A DNA stretch of 64,000 bases from Trissonchulus latispiculum (taxonomy: Eukaryota > Nematoda > Enoplea > Enoplida > Ironidae), in the NCBI GenBank assembly GCA_030248195.1, contig JASAND010030496.1:1-64000 (forward strand). The letters run 5' to 3'. Below, in pieces: positions 12,370-21,100 of this stretch (the stretch's first letter is position 1; the number at the start of each line of letters is the position of its first letter). Both the position numbers and the translations under genes were made by a program. The notes under the pieces are model-generated. The model made no database searches. It was given only the letters and a program-made list of their open reading frames with translations, and was not told where the DNA came from.

Positions 12370-12955
12370 GTATATATATATACGGCATCGACCGGAATTC
12401 CGGTTCCGTTACTTCTTGGTTCCGGTTTCGGTTTTTGAAACGTACCGGAACGAGAACCAACTTCTGCATATCAAAATTAATATTTTCCAAAATTATGTAC
12501 AATTTCTTTAGCCTTGTTGAAAACATTGCGATTCTCTTATAAACAGAATATTATTTTGTCAAAAATTTTCACCGGTGGCGTTACTGCATTAGGGTAAAAC
12601 GGGGTAATAAGGGACAAAGTTTTGGTTTTTGCCTCGGTCAAACGACATGGGTCAACTAAGTACTTCTTCTAATCAGGTATTAGATAAAAGCCCTGTTTCC
12701 CCTCTATTGAATGACGTCTTGACCTCGAGATAAATGCTATTCAAGCAAAAGATATAAATAATTATTTAAAAGCGGTCGTTTTCTTCTTTCTCAGAGCGTC
12801 CCGTTTTTCCAAATTTTGAAAATTTTAATTTGTGCAACTGTACTCATTTTTGCGATTTATACTGCAACCCTGGCATCAGTATCGAGCACCTCCTTCCGGG
12901 CTGAGGGGCACTCTCAGTGGAATTAGTAGGACTACTTTGAGCCAGAGTGCCTCCA
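11936..12955. other. Intergenic DNA with (TA)n microsatellite
   Basis: A (TA)n tract of about 40 bp spans 12327-12362. CCGG-rich patches occur at 12100-12130 and 12388-12450. No gene is supported. Confidence 0.6.
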
Positions 12956-13734
12956 GGGCCCTGTTGCACCAACCACTGATTACTGATTAATCAGTAATCA
13001 GTAATCAGTAATCAGTAAAATCTGTTGCACCAACTTTACTGATTGCAATCAGTAATCAGTAATCAGTAATCAGTAAATAATCAGTGAATAATCAGTGAAT
13101 AATCAGTAAGTTGTTGCACCAAACTTTTTCCTGAGTACTGATTACTGATTATTTTTGCTAAAATTTAATCAGTCTCCTTTACCATGATTACTGCACAATC
13201 AGTCTAATTTTTCAGTAATTAGGGGCAAATTTCGTGAACCCTTTCATTAATACTTAGTGAATACTTTGTTATCCGTTGAATTTCACCGGTTTTTAACAAA
13301 TAAGCCTACTTCTGCTATAAATATATGTTGTAGTAACTTTCCACTCTTGGTAAGCCAATAAGTACAGTTAGCACTAAAATCAATAAAAATGGATAAACTA
13401 CCAAACATTAAAAATAAACTATAAATTTCTAAAATGTAGTAGTAAAGCTGTAATTAGGTAGTCCTTTTTTGAGTTTCCGGGCCAGCAATATGCCACAATC
13501 AGCCGTATGTCCTACGTAATCAGTAATCAGTAAATGTATGGACGTTCATTTCTCATCTAATCAGTAATCAGTAAACGTATATGAAGACATGTATTTCTCG
13601 TGTAATCAGTAATCAGTAATCAGCAATCAGTAATCAGTAGTCTTGTGCAACGGAAAATAACTTGCTGATTACTGATTGCTGATTACTGATTACTGATTAC
13701 TGATTACTGATTAAAAGTTGGTGCAACAGGGCCC
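12956..13734. mobile_element. Inverted-repeat element built from CAGTAAT motifs
   Basis: The ends are GGGCCCTGTTGCACCAAC and GTTGGTGCAACAGGGCCC. ATCAGTAATCAGTA iterations sit next to both ends, in opposite orientation, with a unique middle of about 350 bp. The flanks can be read as CAG on each side. It has the same architecture as 10030-10841 but a different motif. Non-coding. Confidence 0.87.
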
Positions 13735-13873
13735 AGATGATAATTTGATGGAGATGACAACTCCATCTCAGGGTTAACGTGATATTTAATTAAACCATAT
13801 CTCAATCAGTGCCACTTAAAACACCACATCACAAATGTTTAATTATGGTTACATTTTAAAAATACGGATTACT

Positions 13874-13952
13874 ATGTTCTGGTTGCGGAAATGGTTTCTC
13901 ATTTTGGTACTACTGCTGTTTCGATATGTTGGAGGAAGTGATCCTCATGGAG
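13874..13952 (+). CDS. Candidate first exon of a secreted protein
   Basis: An ATG is followed by a strong signal peptide: MFWLRKW, then a hydrophobic run FLILVLLLF, then a polar stretch. The exon ends at a good donor (GAG|GTAATATT) in phase 1. No downstream exon could be assigned, and the Polinton-like element begins 440 bp further on. Its phase does not fit the astacin exon at 27432 directly, so any link would need exons in between. Confidence 0.45.
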
Positions 13953-14393
13953 GTAATATTGATTTTAGATCATTTAAAAGAGCAAAATGTGTAGAATATT
14001 GTAGCGTCGCTCGTTTTTGAGAATTTTGTTTTTCCTGGTTTTTATGGCCAACTTTGCAAGATGTCCTTTTCCAGATAATAAGGGACAGCAGTTTCGGCTA
14101 TTAAGGGACACTGGGGGGATAAGTAGGGACAATTCCGGGTATTAAGGGACAGCGTTAAATTGTAATTTTTTGGTTGCCTTCGATATTTTCGGAAATGCTG
14201 AACATTTTTCCTTCTTGAACGACATGTTGAAAATATTTCCTTCGACCTGTACAGGCTTTTTAAAGTCATGGGATCAAAGAAACTTGCCGCCTCTAAGCTA
14301 ATATCGTGTATATTAACGGTTAGGGCAGCGCTCATTAGCTAATCTTATGTGTAATTTTGAGCTATTACAAAGTTAGGGGCTAAGGTGTAACCA
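13953..14393. other. Intergenic or intronic DNA left of the Polinton-like element
   Basis: AT-rich, with loosely repeated TTAAGGGACA words at 14080-14155. No gene is supported. Confidence 0.45.
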
Positions 14394-16100
14394 AGTAGTA
14401 GTATAGGTCAGCACAAATGGGACCTCTTTGTACAGGTATTTTGGCTTCATTCTGGCTTTGACGAATAGGGTCATTAATCATACAGGTAAGGTCATTAATC
14501 ATGGAGGCAGATGTTCTCAAGGTCATTATTGGCCAATTTTCCCTTTAGCTGGGATAAGCTTTGTAACATTGTACTAAATTTTTAACACAGTGTTATTGGA
14601 CTATATTGTCTACGTATGTAAACTTTGCTAGACTATAGTTTGTTTACCTGCCTAATTAGTGTTTATTAATTAACGGCCTAATTAAGTAATATGAAGTAAG
14701 ATTTTCATACTTTTTCAAACTTTTATTTACCTATTTGCCAATGACGGTTCTTACCTGTCCAGCTCAGGGCTCTAAAGACCAAAAATATTTCTACAAATTT
14801 TTCTACTTTCTTCTATTCCGGCCAAAATATCTAAAATTCTCCCTTTCTTGCATTTCCTTCTATACGACATCTGGACCTTTGTATTAACCTTGAAATGGAA
14901 GACATTCAATAAACACTTAAGGAATCCAAAATTGGTAGTTACGTACTTCAGATGACATGAGTCTCACTATTAGCTGCCTTCTAGTAGGCTCATAGGAATA
15001 ACATACTGAGGACTCAAAGCTGTCAAAAGTCTTTCTCCCTGCTAGCTGCCTGCGTGCTTTAAAAGTCTTTCTCTTCCTTGCCTTTTAGCAGGCTCATATG
15101 AATAACACACTGAGGACTCAAACCTGTCAAAAATCTTTCTCTCCCTATTAGCAGCCTTCCAGTAGGCTCATAGGAATAACACACTGAGGACTCAAAGCTG
15201 TCAAAAGTCTTTCTCCCTATTAGCTGCCTGCTTGCTTTAAAAGTCTTTCTCTCCCTACTAGCAGGCTCATATGAATAACACACTGAGGACTCAAAGCTGT
15301 CAAAAGTCTTTCTCCCTGTTAGCTGCCTGCTTGGTTCAAAAATTTTTCTCTTCCTTGCCTTCTAGCAGGCTCATAGGAATAGCATACTGAGGACTCAAAG
15401 CTGTCAAAAGTCTTTCACACTGCTAGCAGCCTGCTTGTTTTAAAAATTTCTCTCCCTATTAGCAGGCTCATATGACTAGCATACTGAGGACTTTAACCTG
15501 TCTCCCAAAGCTTACCAATTCGCCTTATCTAGTTTGATTGCACCTGTCTCATTGAAATTAAAGACGTAAACAAGGGTTGAAAATGAAAATTTTATGTCTC
15601 CAATTACGTAATATTGGCAACGCTTATCACTTTAATCTTTGTGTCTACGTAAAGAGCATGTGTTGAGCTAACTTCGGTCAACTAATTTTGTTTAGTAATT
15701 AACTAATTATTTAGTAATAATTTGTTAAAGTTGACTATGAAAAGTTGGGTGTAATGAAAATATTGTTACATAGAACATTTGGTACCAAGACAATACAACT
15801 TTTGTGCAATAATTAATGAACAAGTATGAAAGATTGATGGTGTATTTTATGAAACCTAGCACAAGAATGCTGCAAAGTTTAGACATATATTGTAAGTTTG
15901 GTCGGATTGTTAACCTTTACTGACTTTCTTGAATCACCAGATTTTACATCGCCACGACAATGAATTCCGTTGAAACCGGTAAGATTTTTAATTGTAGCAT
16001 TTTTAAAAGTTGTATTTTTAATGATTGCATTTTAGTAGTTGCATTTTTAAAAGTCAGAAATTTAGACATTACAGTTTTAAACATTTTAGGTATTGTTAAA
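14394..16100. repeat. Left terminal inverted repeat of the Polinton-like element
   Basis: Matches the right TIR in inverse orientation. Anchors include CAAATGGGACCTCTTTGTAC, GGTCATTAATCATACAGGTA, CTTAAGGAATCCAAAATT, CCTTGTTTACGTCTTTAATT (as complement) and CCTAGCACAAGAATGCTGC. It contains a subterminal tandem array and, at its inner end, a start exon. Confidence 0.9.
14985..15500. repeat. Subterminal tandem array in the left TIR
   Basis: About six irregular copies (73-105 bp apart) of a unit containing AGGCTCATAKGAATA, ACTGAGGACTCAAAGCTGTC and AAAAGTCTTTCTCCCT. The unit recurs inverted at about 22640-23100 in the right TIR, with different copy number and order. Non-coding. Confidence 0.88.
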
Positions 16101-16225
16101 TATTATTTTTGCTGAAGCTTTGAAGACAATTTATTGTTATAGATTCACGCCCCAAGTTTGAATGTTCCATTTGTTCATCAAAATTCAGAAGAAATCATGA
16201 CCTCCTGAAGCACATGCGCCGTTGA
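15960..16225 (+). CDS. Spliced zinc-finger-like mini-protein with start exon in the left TIR
   Basis: Exon 1 is 15960-15978 (ATG, six codons plus one base, donor CCG|GTAAGA). Exon 2 is 16143-16225 (acceptor TTATAG), giving 33 residues. Exon 2 reads FECSICSSKF and ends with a HDLLKHMRR tail before TGA: a C2H2-type C-x2-C-x12-H start that lacks the final zinc ligand. Exon 1 and its donor are duplicated in the right TIR, where they start the CARD gene. Exon 2 overlaps the 3' end of the ORF at 16178-16486 on the other strand. It may be a truncated remnant or have an alternative 3' exon. Confidence 0.5.
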
Positions 16226-16486
16226 GTTGAAATAGAGTTGAAATATTGATTCATAGTTGTTCAGTGGAATGTGATTATGGAATGTCTTCTTACCAACTGT
16301 CACTCCAAGTTTTGCATCATCCTTGTTTCCTACATTGAACCAGGTAACAGGATATCCGAGCTCTACAAGTGCCACCTCCCATTCACCTTCGAGGTCAACA
16401 CGATGAGGAAGTTTGACTCGGAAATTGTGCAGTTTGTTTGTTGGATAGTCTGCTGTATTACTGGGTAGGTATAGGTAAAAATCCAT
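16178..16486 (-). CDS. Truncated Polinton-type conserved ORF, 102 aa
   Basis: The N-terminus (MDFYLYLPSNTADYPTNKL followed by an FRVKLP stretch and WEVALVELGYP) resembles a conserved uncharacterised protein seen in many invertebrate Polintons, whose homologues are several times longer. Here the frame stops after 102 residues, so it is either C-terminally deleted or a short version. The start overlaps the end of the integrase gene by 29 bp, matching the tight leftward gene block. The biochemical role is unknown; a virion-associated role is only a guess. Confidence 0.6.
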   Translation of the reverse strand: MDFYLYLPSNTADYPTNKLHNFRVKLPHRVDLEGEWEVALVELGYPVTWFNVGNKDDAKLGVTVGKKTFHNHIPLNNYESIFQLYFNSTAHVLQEVMISSEF

Positions 16487-17597
16487 TGTCTTCAGTTATC
16501 CAACTGTTGAACTTGTCAGGGTATCCAAGCCACTTGACAAAATACTCCTTTCGACCCTTTCGACGCCTGGTTTTTATAACCTTTTCTACCCAATAGGTGT
16601 CTGGTTCATCAACCTTTTGTACTTCTGGCTGGTAGAATCCACCGACCACCTCTTCGCCACCATAGTCTTCTAGGAGGTACATGGGTGGCTCACCAGTCCT
16701 GACACTTCTGATACGGAACAACTCTTCTGACCAATTGGGGAGGTATCCTTTGTCAAAAAGACCTTTTGTTTTGCTAATACGGACCATATCTCCCTTCTTT
16801 AATTTATTTTCACTTGGCTGACTCTGGGTTGTTTTTTCTCCACGTCTACCATATAGCGCCCTGTTAACCTCTTCCATATTTTCAGGTTTCGATGCCTCCA
16901 CTGGCGTCATACGAATACTCCTGTGGCGAGCATTGTTGTAGCCTTCCACGAGTTGAGGAAGGTCGTCAATGTACCTATACGATCTGGTCTTTGTAAAGTA
17001 TTTCCATATCTTTGTCTTAATAGTTCGATTGAAACGCTCAACGAGGCTACACTTGATCACTGGATTATTGCATGTATAAAAGTTGATGTGGTTCGCCTTG
17101 AGGAGTGATTGGAAATCTTTGTTCAAAAATTCTTTGCCTCTGTCTGACTGTAGGTGTTGTGGTCGTCTGCCATCAGCCAGTATTTTACGAAAAGCTCTAG
17201 TCATATCTTGACCACCCTTGCTTTTAATTGGGACCACCCATGCGTACTTGGAGAAGACGTCAATACAGTTGAATAGGTACTTGTAGCCATCATTCTTGTC
17301 TGCTATAGCTACCATATCTGCCAGGTCTATTTGCCATAGGTCGTCGATACCGGCCACCTGATACCTCCTCGTTTGGAATCTGTGTCTAACTGGTTTATGG
17401 ATGCTGTAAGTGTACTGTTTCTCCAACCAATCAGTGACTTTGGACCTCGAGATTCCATGTCTTTTTGCCTCCTGATACACCCGATTAATACCGCCAAATG
17501 CTGCAGGACTTTGCGGATCATAGTAAATCTTCTCTAAGGTAGTGTTAATATTATTGTTAGCATCTGTATTGTTATTATTCTCTAGTGCCGCTTCCAT
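16458..17597 (-). CDS. Polinton integrase (rve, DDE) with C-terminal chromodomain
   Basis: 379 residues. The N-terminal region has the Polinton signature DPQSPAAFGG and a WLEKQYTYSIHKP segment. The catalytic core has Asp91 (WQIDLAD), Asp152 (LQSDRGKEF) and Glu187 (VERFNR), a D-D-35-E spacing. A chromodomain occupies residues about 335-375 (YWVEKVIK ... YFVKWLGYP ... SWI). The frame is intact, so an active integrase is plausible. It would join the element's termini to chromosomal DNA in the nucleus, and the chromodomain may bias target choice. It overlaps both neighbours by a few bases (17582-17597 upstream). Confidence 0.95.
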   Translation of the reverse strand: MEAALENNNNTDANNNINTTLEKIYYDPQSPAAFGGINRVYQEAKRHGISRSKVTDWLEKQYTYSIHKPVRHRFQTRRYQVAGIDDLWQIDLADMVAIADKNDGYKYLFNCIDVFSKYAWVVPIKSKGGQDMTRAFRKILADGRRPQHLQSDRGKEFLNKDFQSLLKANHINFYTCNNPVIKCSLVERFNRTIKTKIWKYFTKTRSYRYIDDLPQLVEGYNNARHRSIRMTPVEASKPENMEEVNRALYGRRGEKTTQSQPSENKLKKGDMVRISKTKGLFDKGYLPNWSEELFRIRSVRTGEPPMYLLEDYGGEEVVGGFYQPEVQKVDEPDTYWVEKVIKTRRRKGRKEYFVKWLGYPDKFNSWITEDNGFLPIPTQ

Positions 17598-18109
17598 TTG
17601 AGTTTTCTTAGGGCTGACCTAATTCCTTGACCTGTCTGTATATTTATGTACCGTGGATTTCCGATAAGTTCTCGAGGTACGTTGCTGTCTCTTAGTGCCT
17701 TTGCCAATGTTTGCCACCCTGTTGCCGGTGGTTGACTGGGTCTGTTGCGAATGAAGTCGTGAATCAGATCATATATTCTTGATCCAACTGCTGGCTGACC
17801 CTGGTACTCTATCTCACCTCGACTGTTAACCTTGAGACCGGGTATACTCATGATATGTTCAATCAGATGCCTACCCTTCTGTTGCAGTGTTGGTGGTAAG
17901 GTAGATACAATGTCTGGCATAGCATGGGACTTGAGAGTCATCTCCGTTGGTCTATCTCGTAGGATTCGACGTCTATAGTCTGCCTGCTAAAACAATTTAC
18001 TCTTGATGTCTGCTGGTAGTTTAGACTTGAGAACATTGCTAGCTTCCTTCTCCAACACCCTTGTGTGCTCATCAAAGTAGTCTGGCTTAACTAGTATTGA
18101 GTATTCCAT
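17582..18109 (-). pseudogene. Polinton conserved ORF interrupted by one in-frame TAG
   Basis: A 40-codon ORF starts with ATG at 18109 (MEYSILVKPDYFDEHTR) and meets TAG at 17989-17987. The same frame stays open after the stop, through an ATG at 17941, for 119 residues to the stop at 17582. The part before the stop is Lys/Glu-rich and the part after has a QGIRSALRKLKWKRH tail. The frame match on both sides points to one gene of about 174 residues split by a nonsense codon, or to read-through or re-initiation at 17941. The function is not known; similar proteins accompany ATPase and integrase genes in this element class. Confidence 0.7.
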
Positions 18110-18139
18110 TGTTGCTTTGCTCACCAGTGTCAGTTTTTA

Positions 18140-18475
18140 TTATCTTATGAGATTCCCGAGCAGTCCACTGACGATACCTACAATAGGTCCCAGGAGAGCT
18201 GGTAAAAATCCTCCGTGCTGAATAATTAGTTTCTTCTTTTTCTTAAGACTGACTCGTTTCTTTCGTAGTGCTCTTAGGGCGTGTTTATATCTTGCTAATC
18301 TCTTTTTGTCTTTCTGGGAAATCTTTACGTTGCCAGAGAGGATATTTTCTGCACAGTCACATATAGCTTTAATGAGGTCGGAACTTCCATGAAGAACAAT
18401 TGCCTCTCTTTGCTTACGACTTTTGCAACGACACAATAGTCGCAGTGTGTCAATATTTCTTTCAAAACGATCCAT
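18140..18475 (-). CDS. Small basic protein with C-terminal glycine/hydrophobic tail
   Basis: 111 residues. Residues 1-85 are very basic (RKKRVSLKKKKK at 71-82). Residues 87-110 form a hydrophobic, Gly-rich segment (GGFLPALLGPIVGIVSGLLG). This two-part layout recurs in Polinton and adintovirus small proteins and recalls adenoviral core or membrane-active peptides, but I infer no activity. It starts 3 bp after the ATPase stop, so the two are likely co-transcribed. Confidence 0.75.
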   Translation of the reverse strand: MDRFERNIDTLRLLCRCKSRKQREAIVLHGSSDLIKAICDCAENILSGNVKISQKDKKRLARYKHALRALRKKRVSLKKKKKLIIQHGGFLPALLGPIVGIVSGLLGNLIR

Positions 18476-18477
18476 GA

Positions 18478-19128
18478 TTATTCTTTCTTGATATTGTCAG
18501 TTTTTATGGAATATACGTCAGTGTAGGGATCATCTGGGAAAATATGCCCTCGTAGGCGGAGTTTTTCTGGTGTGTTCTGGTCTAGGTCTATCAGTAGATA
18601 TCCATGTGGTCTACTGGTGGCATGCTCAAAAGCTTCCATAAATCCTTTCACTCTACCTGGATACATTTGCCTTGCCAAGTTCATCGGTGTTAGTTTATCT
18701 GCTGGATTCTTCATGAGGACAATATACTGACTATTTATCCTATTAGTCCGCTGCCTATCGTAGAATATATCTTGAGTGATATTGATGACACTACAGGACC
18801 AATGGTGGCAACCTCGAGTGAACAGTTGAACAAGGTTAGGTTGCTGCTTAATTTCGCTCATCAGATCATCAAGTACTACCAATTTTGCGTCAGGGGTTTT
18901 CAGTTTCTCTAGATCCGGTAGACCTTTGACAAATTCTACCTGGGGAAGTCTATCATATGCATCTTGCCACTCAGTATAGCACCATATAATCTTTTCAGGT
19001 GGTTCTGATATCATTTCATCTGCATGCTCTACTAGTCGTGACACAAAGGTTGTCTTTCCTGCCTTTGTTGGAGCCGCCACGATACACGTGAACGGATGCT
19101 GAAACTTTGGTGTCCTAACTCTCTCCAT
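18478..19128 (-). CDS. FtsK/A32-type DNA packaging ATPase
   Basis: 216 residues. Walker A is residues 19-26 (APTKAGKT, Ala in place of the usual first Gly). Walker B is residues 83-88 (LVVLDD), followed by the LVQLFTRGCHHWSCSVINITQ segment typical of Polinton and adintovirus packaging ATPases (sensor region). Length and domain order fit the family. The expected role is ATP-driven genome packaging into capsids, yet no capsid gene is visible in this element. The start codon lies at the head of the leftward block. Confidence 0.87.
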   Translation of the reverse strand: MERVRTPKFQHPFTCIVAAPTKAGKTTFVSRLVEHADEMISEPPEKIIWCYTEWQDAYDRLPQVEFVKGLPDLEKLKTPDAKLVVLDDLMSEIKQQPNLVQLFTRGCHHWSCSVINITQDIFYDRQRTNRINSQYIVLMKNPADKLTPMNLARQMYPGRVKGFMEAFEHATSRPHGYLLIDLDQNTPEKLRLRGHIFPDDPYTDVYSIKTDNIKKE

Positions 19129-19279
19129 ACTTACTATAAAAGCAACAACGCTGTTTATATGACTTTATTGTACATACAATGCAAAACACAATATTACGAT
19201 CATCAAGTAGTCACTATAGTGTCATATTTCTTCATATATGTATTCTTTCTTCATATCATTCTTCGTGATATTTCTATCA

Positions 19280-19345
19280 TCATCATTTCGTAGTATCCAT
19301 CATATCTTCATCATTTCGTAGTATCCATCATATCTTCGTCATCGA
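19280..19345. repeat. Short tandem duplication (about 30 bp, two copies)
   Basis: ATTTCGTAGTATCCATCATA occurs twice, at about 19285 and 19315. The second copy lies in the 3' end of the ORF at 19311-19526. Confidence 0.75.
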
Positions 19346-19526
19346 GAATAAGTTCTTCCACTACTTCGTCTTCATTGATCAGTTGCTTCATATCGACATG
19401 TAGAATTCGTCGCCATCCAATACCAGGAATAGAAATGATTATCTTTTGCCTCGGATATCGTCTGCATTTATTCTTGTGATAGCGGCTGAGGCGGATCAGG
19501 CTCTGGAGTGCCTTATAGATACCCAT
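19311..19526 (-). CDS. Hypothetical 71-aa Polinton ORF
   Basis: The N-terminal half is basic (YHKNKCRRYPRQK) and the C-terminal half acidic (INEDEVVEELILDDEDMMD). Not recognised. It has an ATG start and sits upstream of the ATPase in the same orientation, separated by about 180 bp. Confidence 0.45.
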   Translation of the reverse strand: MGIYKALQSLIRLSRYHKNKCRRYPRQKIIISIPGIGWRRILHVDMKQLINEDEVVEELILDDEDMMDTTK

Positions 19527-19577
19527 GGTGCAATATATGGAATAAATGTGGTATTTACACCAGTATCGTAGGCCTAC

Positions 19578-20027
19578 TTATTGACTATAGAGCTGGTATA
19601 TCTGGTCTGCTGTAAAACTGACAGGGCCAACAAAGCCACAAAGGACACGCTTATCTTGATCCAGGCAAAGAGTTGTCTCGTTATATGTGGACGTGTAGGG
19701 ACACGGTATCGATCCGTTGATATAGACTGGACACTGGAAGTTTAGACAGTTGTATATAAATTGGCGGATCTCGTGAAAACTATCAAGTGATACAAGGTGC
19801 TCAGTCCAACCGTTGTGAATAAAGATGGCATTGTCTACCGTGACGGAATCCTTCAGTGGTGGTAGCTTACACTGGGTATGCTGTGACAACAAAATCGCTA
19901 ATACAATCGTAGACAATAAAAATTTTATGAGAAGGCTTGTGATTATACAGGGAACTCCTTTGACCAATTGGAGTTTCGTAAAGTTTAAAAAGGAATGCCC
20001 TTCTTGGGAATTTGCACCAGTAGCCAT
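19578..20027 (-). CDS. Putative single-pass membrane or secreted protein, 149 aa
   Basis: One hydrophobic segment lies at residues about 26-49 (IITSLLIKFLLSTIVLAILL), followed by a roughly 100-residue domain with about six cysteines and N-glycosylation sequons (NGS, NET). This suggests a type II membrane or secreted protein with a disulphide-bonded ectodomain. No homologue was recognised. It heads the leftward gene block. Another ORF overlaps its start in a different frame (20163-19867). Confidence 0.5.
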   Translation of the reverse strand: MATGANSQEGHSFLNFTKLQLVKGVPCIITSLLIKFLLSTIVLAILLSQHTQCKLPPLKDSVTVDNAIFIHNGWTEHLVSLDSFHEIRQFIYNCLNFQCPVYINGSIPCPYTSTYNETTLCLDQDKRVLCGFVGPVSFTADQIYQLYSQ

Positions 20028-20163
20028 AGTCAGGATCTTGTACGGCGCACTTTAACAGTACCTCTATTCGCTTCTTATTACCATAGAACTTAGATGCCGT
20101 CTTTGTATTAGCCCTACTACCATGCTTTTTATAGACGTGGGGTGATACCTTAGTGTTCCACAT
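19867..20163 (-). CDS. Overlapping small ORF upstream of the membrane protein
   Basis: 98 residues from ATG at 20163, basic, overlapping the 149-aa ORF in another frame for 160 bp. The part before the overlap (20028-20163) is open and Lys-rich. It could be a real gene with a spliced end or just an open frame. Not recognised. Confidence 0.25.
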   Translation of the reverse strand: MWNTKVSPHVYKKHGSRANTKTASKFYGNKKRIEVLLKCAVQDPDYGYWCKFPRRAFLFKLYETPIGQRSSLYNHKPSHKIFIVYDCISDFVVTAYPV

Positions 20164-20212
20164 TAATAAGTGAGGGAGATGTGATATTAATAAGGATACC
20201 AAGGGGATAACA
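20028..20212. promoter_or_regulatory. Probable divergent promoter region
   Basis: The leftward block (149-aa ORF onward) and the rightward block (TBP-like onward) diverge here. Only about 185 bp, or 50 bp if the overlapping ORF is real, separate them. AT-rich words include TGATATTAATAAGG. This is inferred from layout only. Confidence 0.4.
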
Positions 20213-20707
20213 ATGATTGTTAATGTTGTTCTCAGTGGACGCTTTGACAGGGAACTTCACTTAACGAACATTCCTAACATTAGACTCTATCGTGGATTTA
20301 TTGGCGGTAGTCTGAAACACGAAGAGGCGACTTTCCAATTATTCACGAGTGGTAGTTTTGTTTGTCTCGGATGTAAATCAATCGAACGAGCTAAACAGTG
20401 TATTCGTCAACTAGCAGGCGCTCTTAATGTCGGTATTCTTCGCGAAGGCGAAGTGGTGAACCTGGTGGGATCCTTCTCAGTTGGCAGGTATATAGACCTA
20501 AGGGATTTATATGAAAGTATCAGGCATACCCATCAAGTTTGCTATGAACCGGAGCTATTTAATGGTCTCACATGCAAGATTGCCAAAGTCACTGCACTCA
20601 TTTTCCACACTGGCAAGGTCATATTAACTGGTGCTCGAAGTGAGTCTGCCCTATCAGATGCAAGGTCTTTAGTTAATAAGAAGGTGATAAGGTTTAAACT
20701 TCATTAG
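20213..20707 (+). CDS. TATA-binding-protein (TBP) homologue encoded by the Polinton-like element
   Basis: 164 residues with two TBP direct repeats (about 2-72 and 80-158). Repeat 2 reads VNLVGSFSV ... YEPELFNGL ... TALIFHTGKVILTGARSE, which follows the TBP pattern closely. Repeat 1 is weaker but has the same pattern: IVNVVLSGRFD, then FTSGSFVCLGCKSIE. Phe29, Phe44, Phe116 and Phe131 fall where TBP places its DNA-kinking phenylalanines. There is no N-terminal extension, so it is a bare TBP core, slightly short. The expected role is to bind TATA-like elements in the element's own promoters or to redirect host transcription. The frame is intact. The next ORF follows after 6 bp. Confidence 0.88.
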   Translation: MIVNVVLSGRFDRELHLTNIPNIRLYRGFIGGSLKHEEATFQLFTSGSFVCLGCKSIERAKQCIRQLAGALNVGILREGEVVNLVGSFSVGRYIDLRDLYESIRHTHQVCYEPELFNGLTCKIAKVTALIFHTGKVILTGARSESALSDARSLVNKKVIRFKLH

Positions 20708-20713
20708 TGCATC

Positions 20714-21100
20714 ATGTCTGCCCGAAGCCTGTTGAACGAACTGTTACAAAAGGCCCTGCGCCAAAGTCCACCTATTCGCATTGAGATTACCGGTCATTAT
20801 GTTGCAGTCATGACTATAGGCAGTAAGTCCTGGACAAGCTCACAATGCCCTGACCCACGTACTGCCATTGAGGAAGTTTCTCGTAAAGCCTACGGTACGT
20901 TATGTCACGGCGACGAACATCTGATCAGACGTGAATGCGGATTACCACCAAGACCTCATATCTACGAAATTGATGCAGTCAGGGATAAGATGAGAGACCT
21001 ACGTGAATACAAAAGATATCGCAGAAGTATTCAACCTATCTACAATATGCTAGACAGACTAGAAGCAGAAATGCTCAAAAATCCGTTTTTTCATGGCTAA
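20714..21100 (+). CDS. Hypothetical 128-aa protein, possible dsRNA-binding fold
   Basis: The ATG lies 6 bp after the TBP-like stop, suggesting one transcript. Residues about 20-62 (IRIEITGHYVAVMTIGS, then a charged turn and an EEVSRKAYGTL helix) are loosely like the beta-beta-alpha end of a dsRNA-binding domain, but the key Lys-rich helix start is not convincing. The C-terminal half is a charged helix (RDLREYKRYRRSI). No confident family. Confidence 0.45.
   Translation: MSARSLLNELLQKALRQSPPIRIEITGHYVAVMTIGSKSWTSSQCPDPRTAIEEVSRKAYGTLCHGDEHLIRRECGLPPRPHIYEIDAVRDKMRDLREYKRYRRSIQPIYNMLDRLEAEMLKNPFFHG

Noticed and set aside
12315..12542. Ile/Tyr-rich ORFs over (TA)n tracts here and at 34741-35100, 35366-35551 and 46144-46326
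   Set aside because: They translate microsatellite sequence; a TA repeat is open in several frames.
14985..15500. CRISPR-like array
   Set aside because: Units are irregular (73-105 bp), spacers are not unique, and the array lies in an animal transposon TIR.
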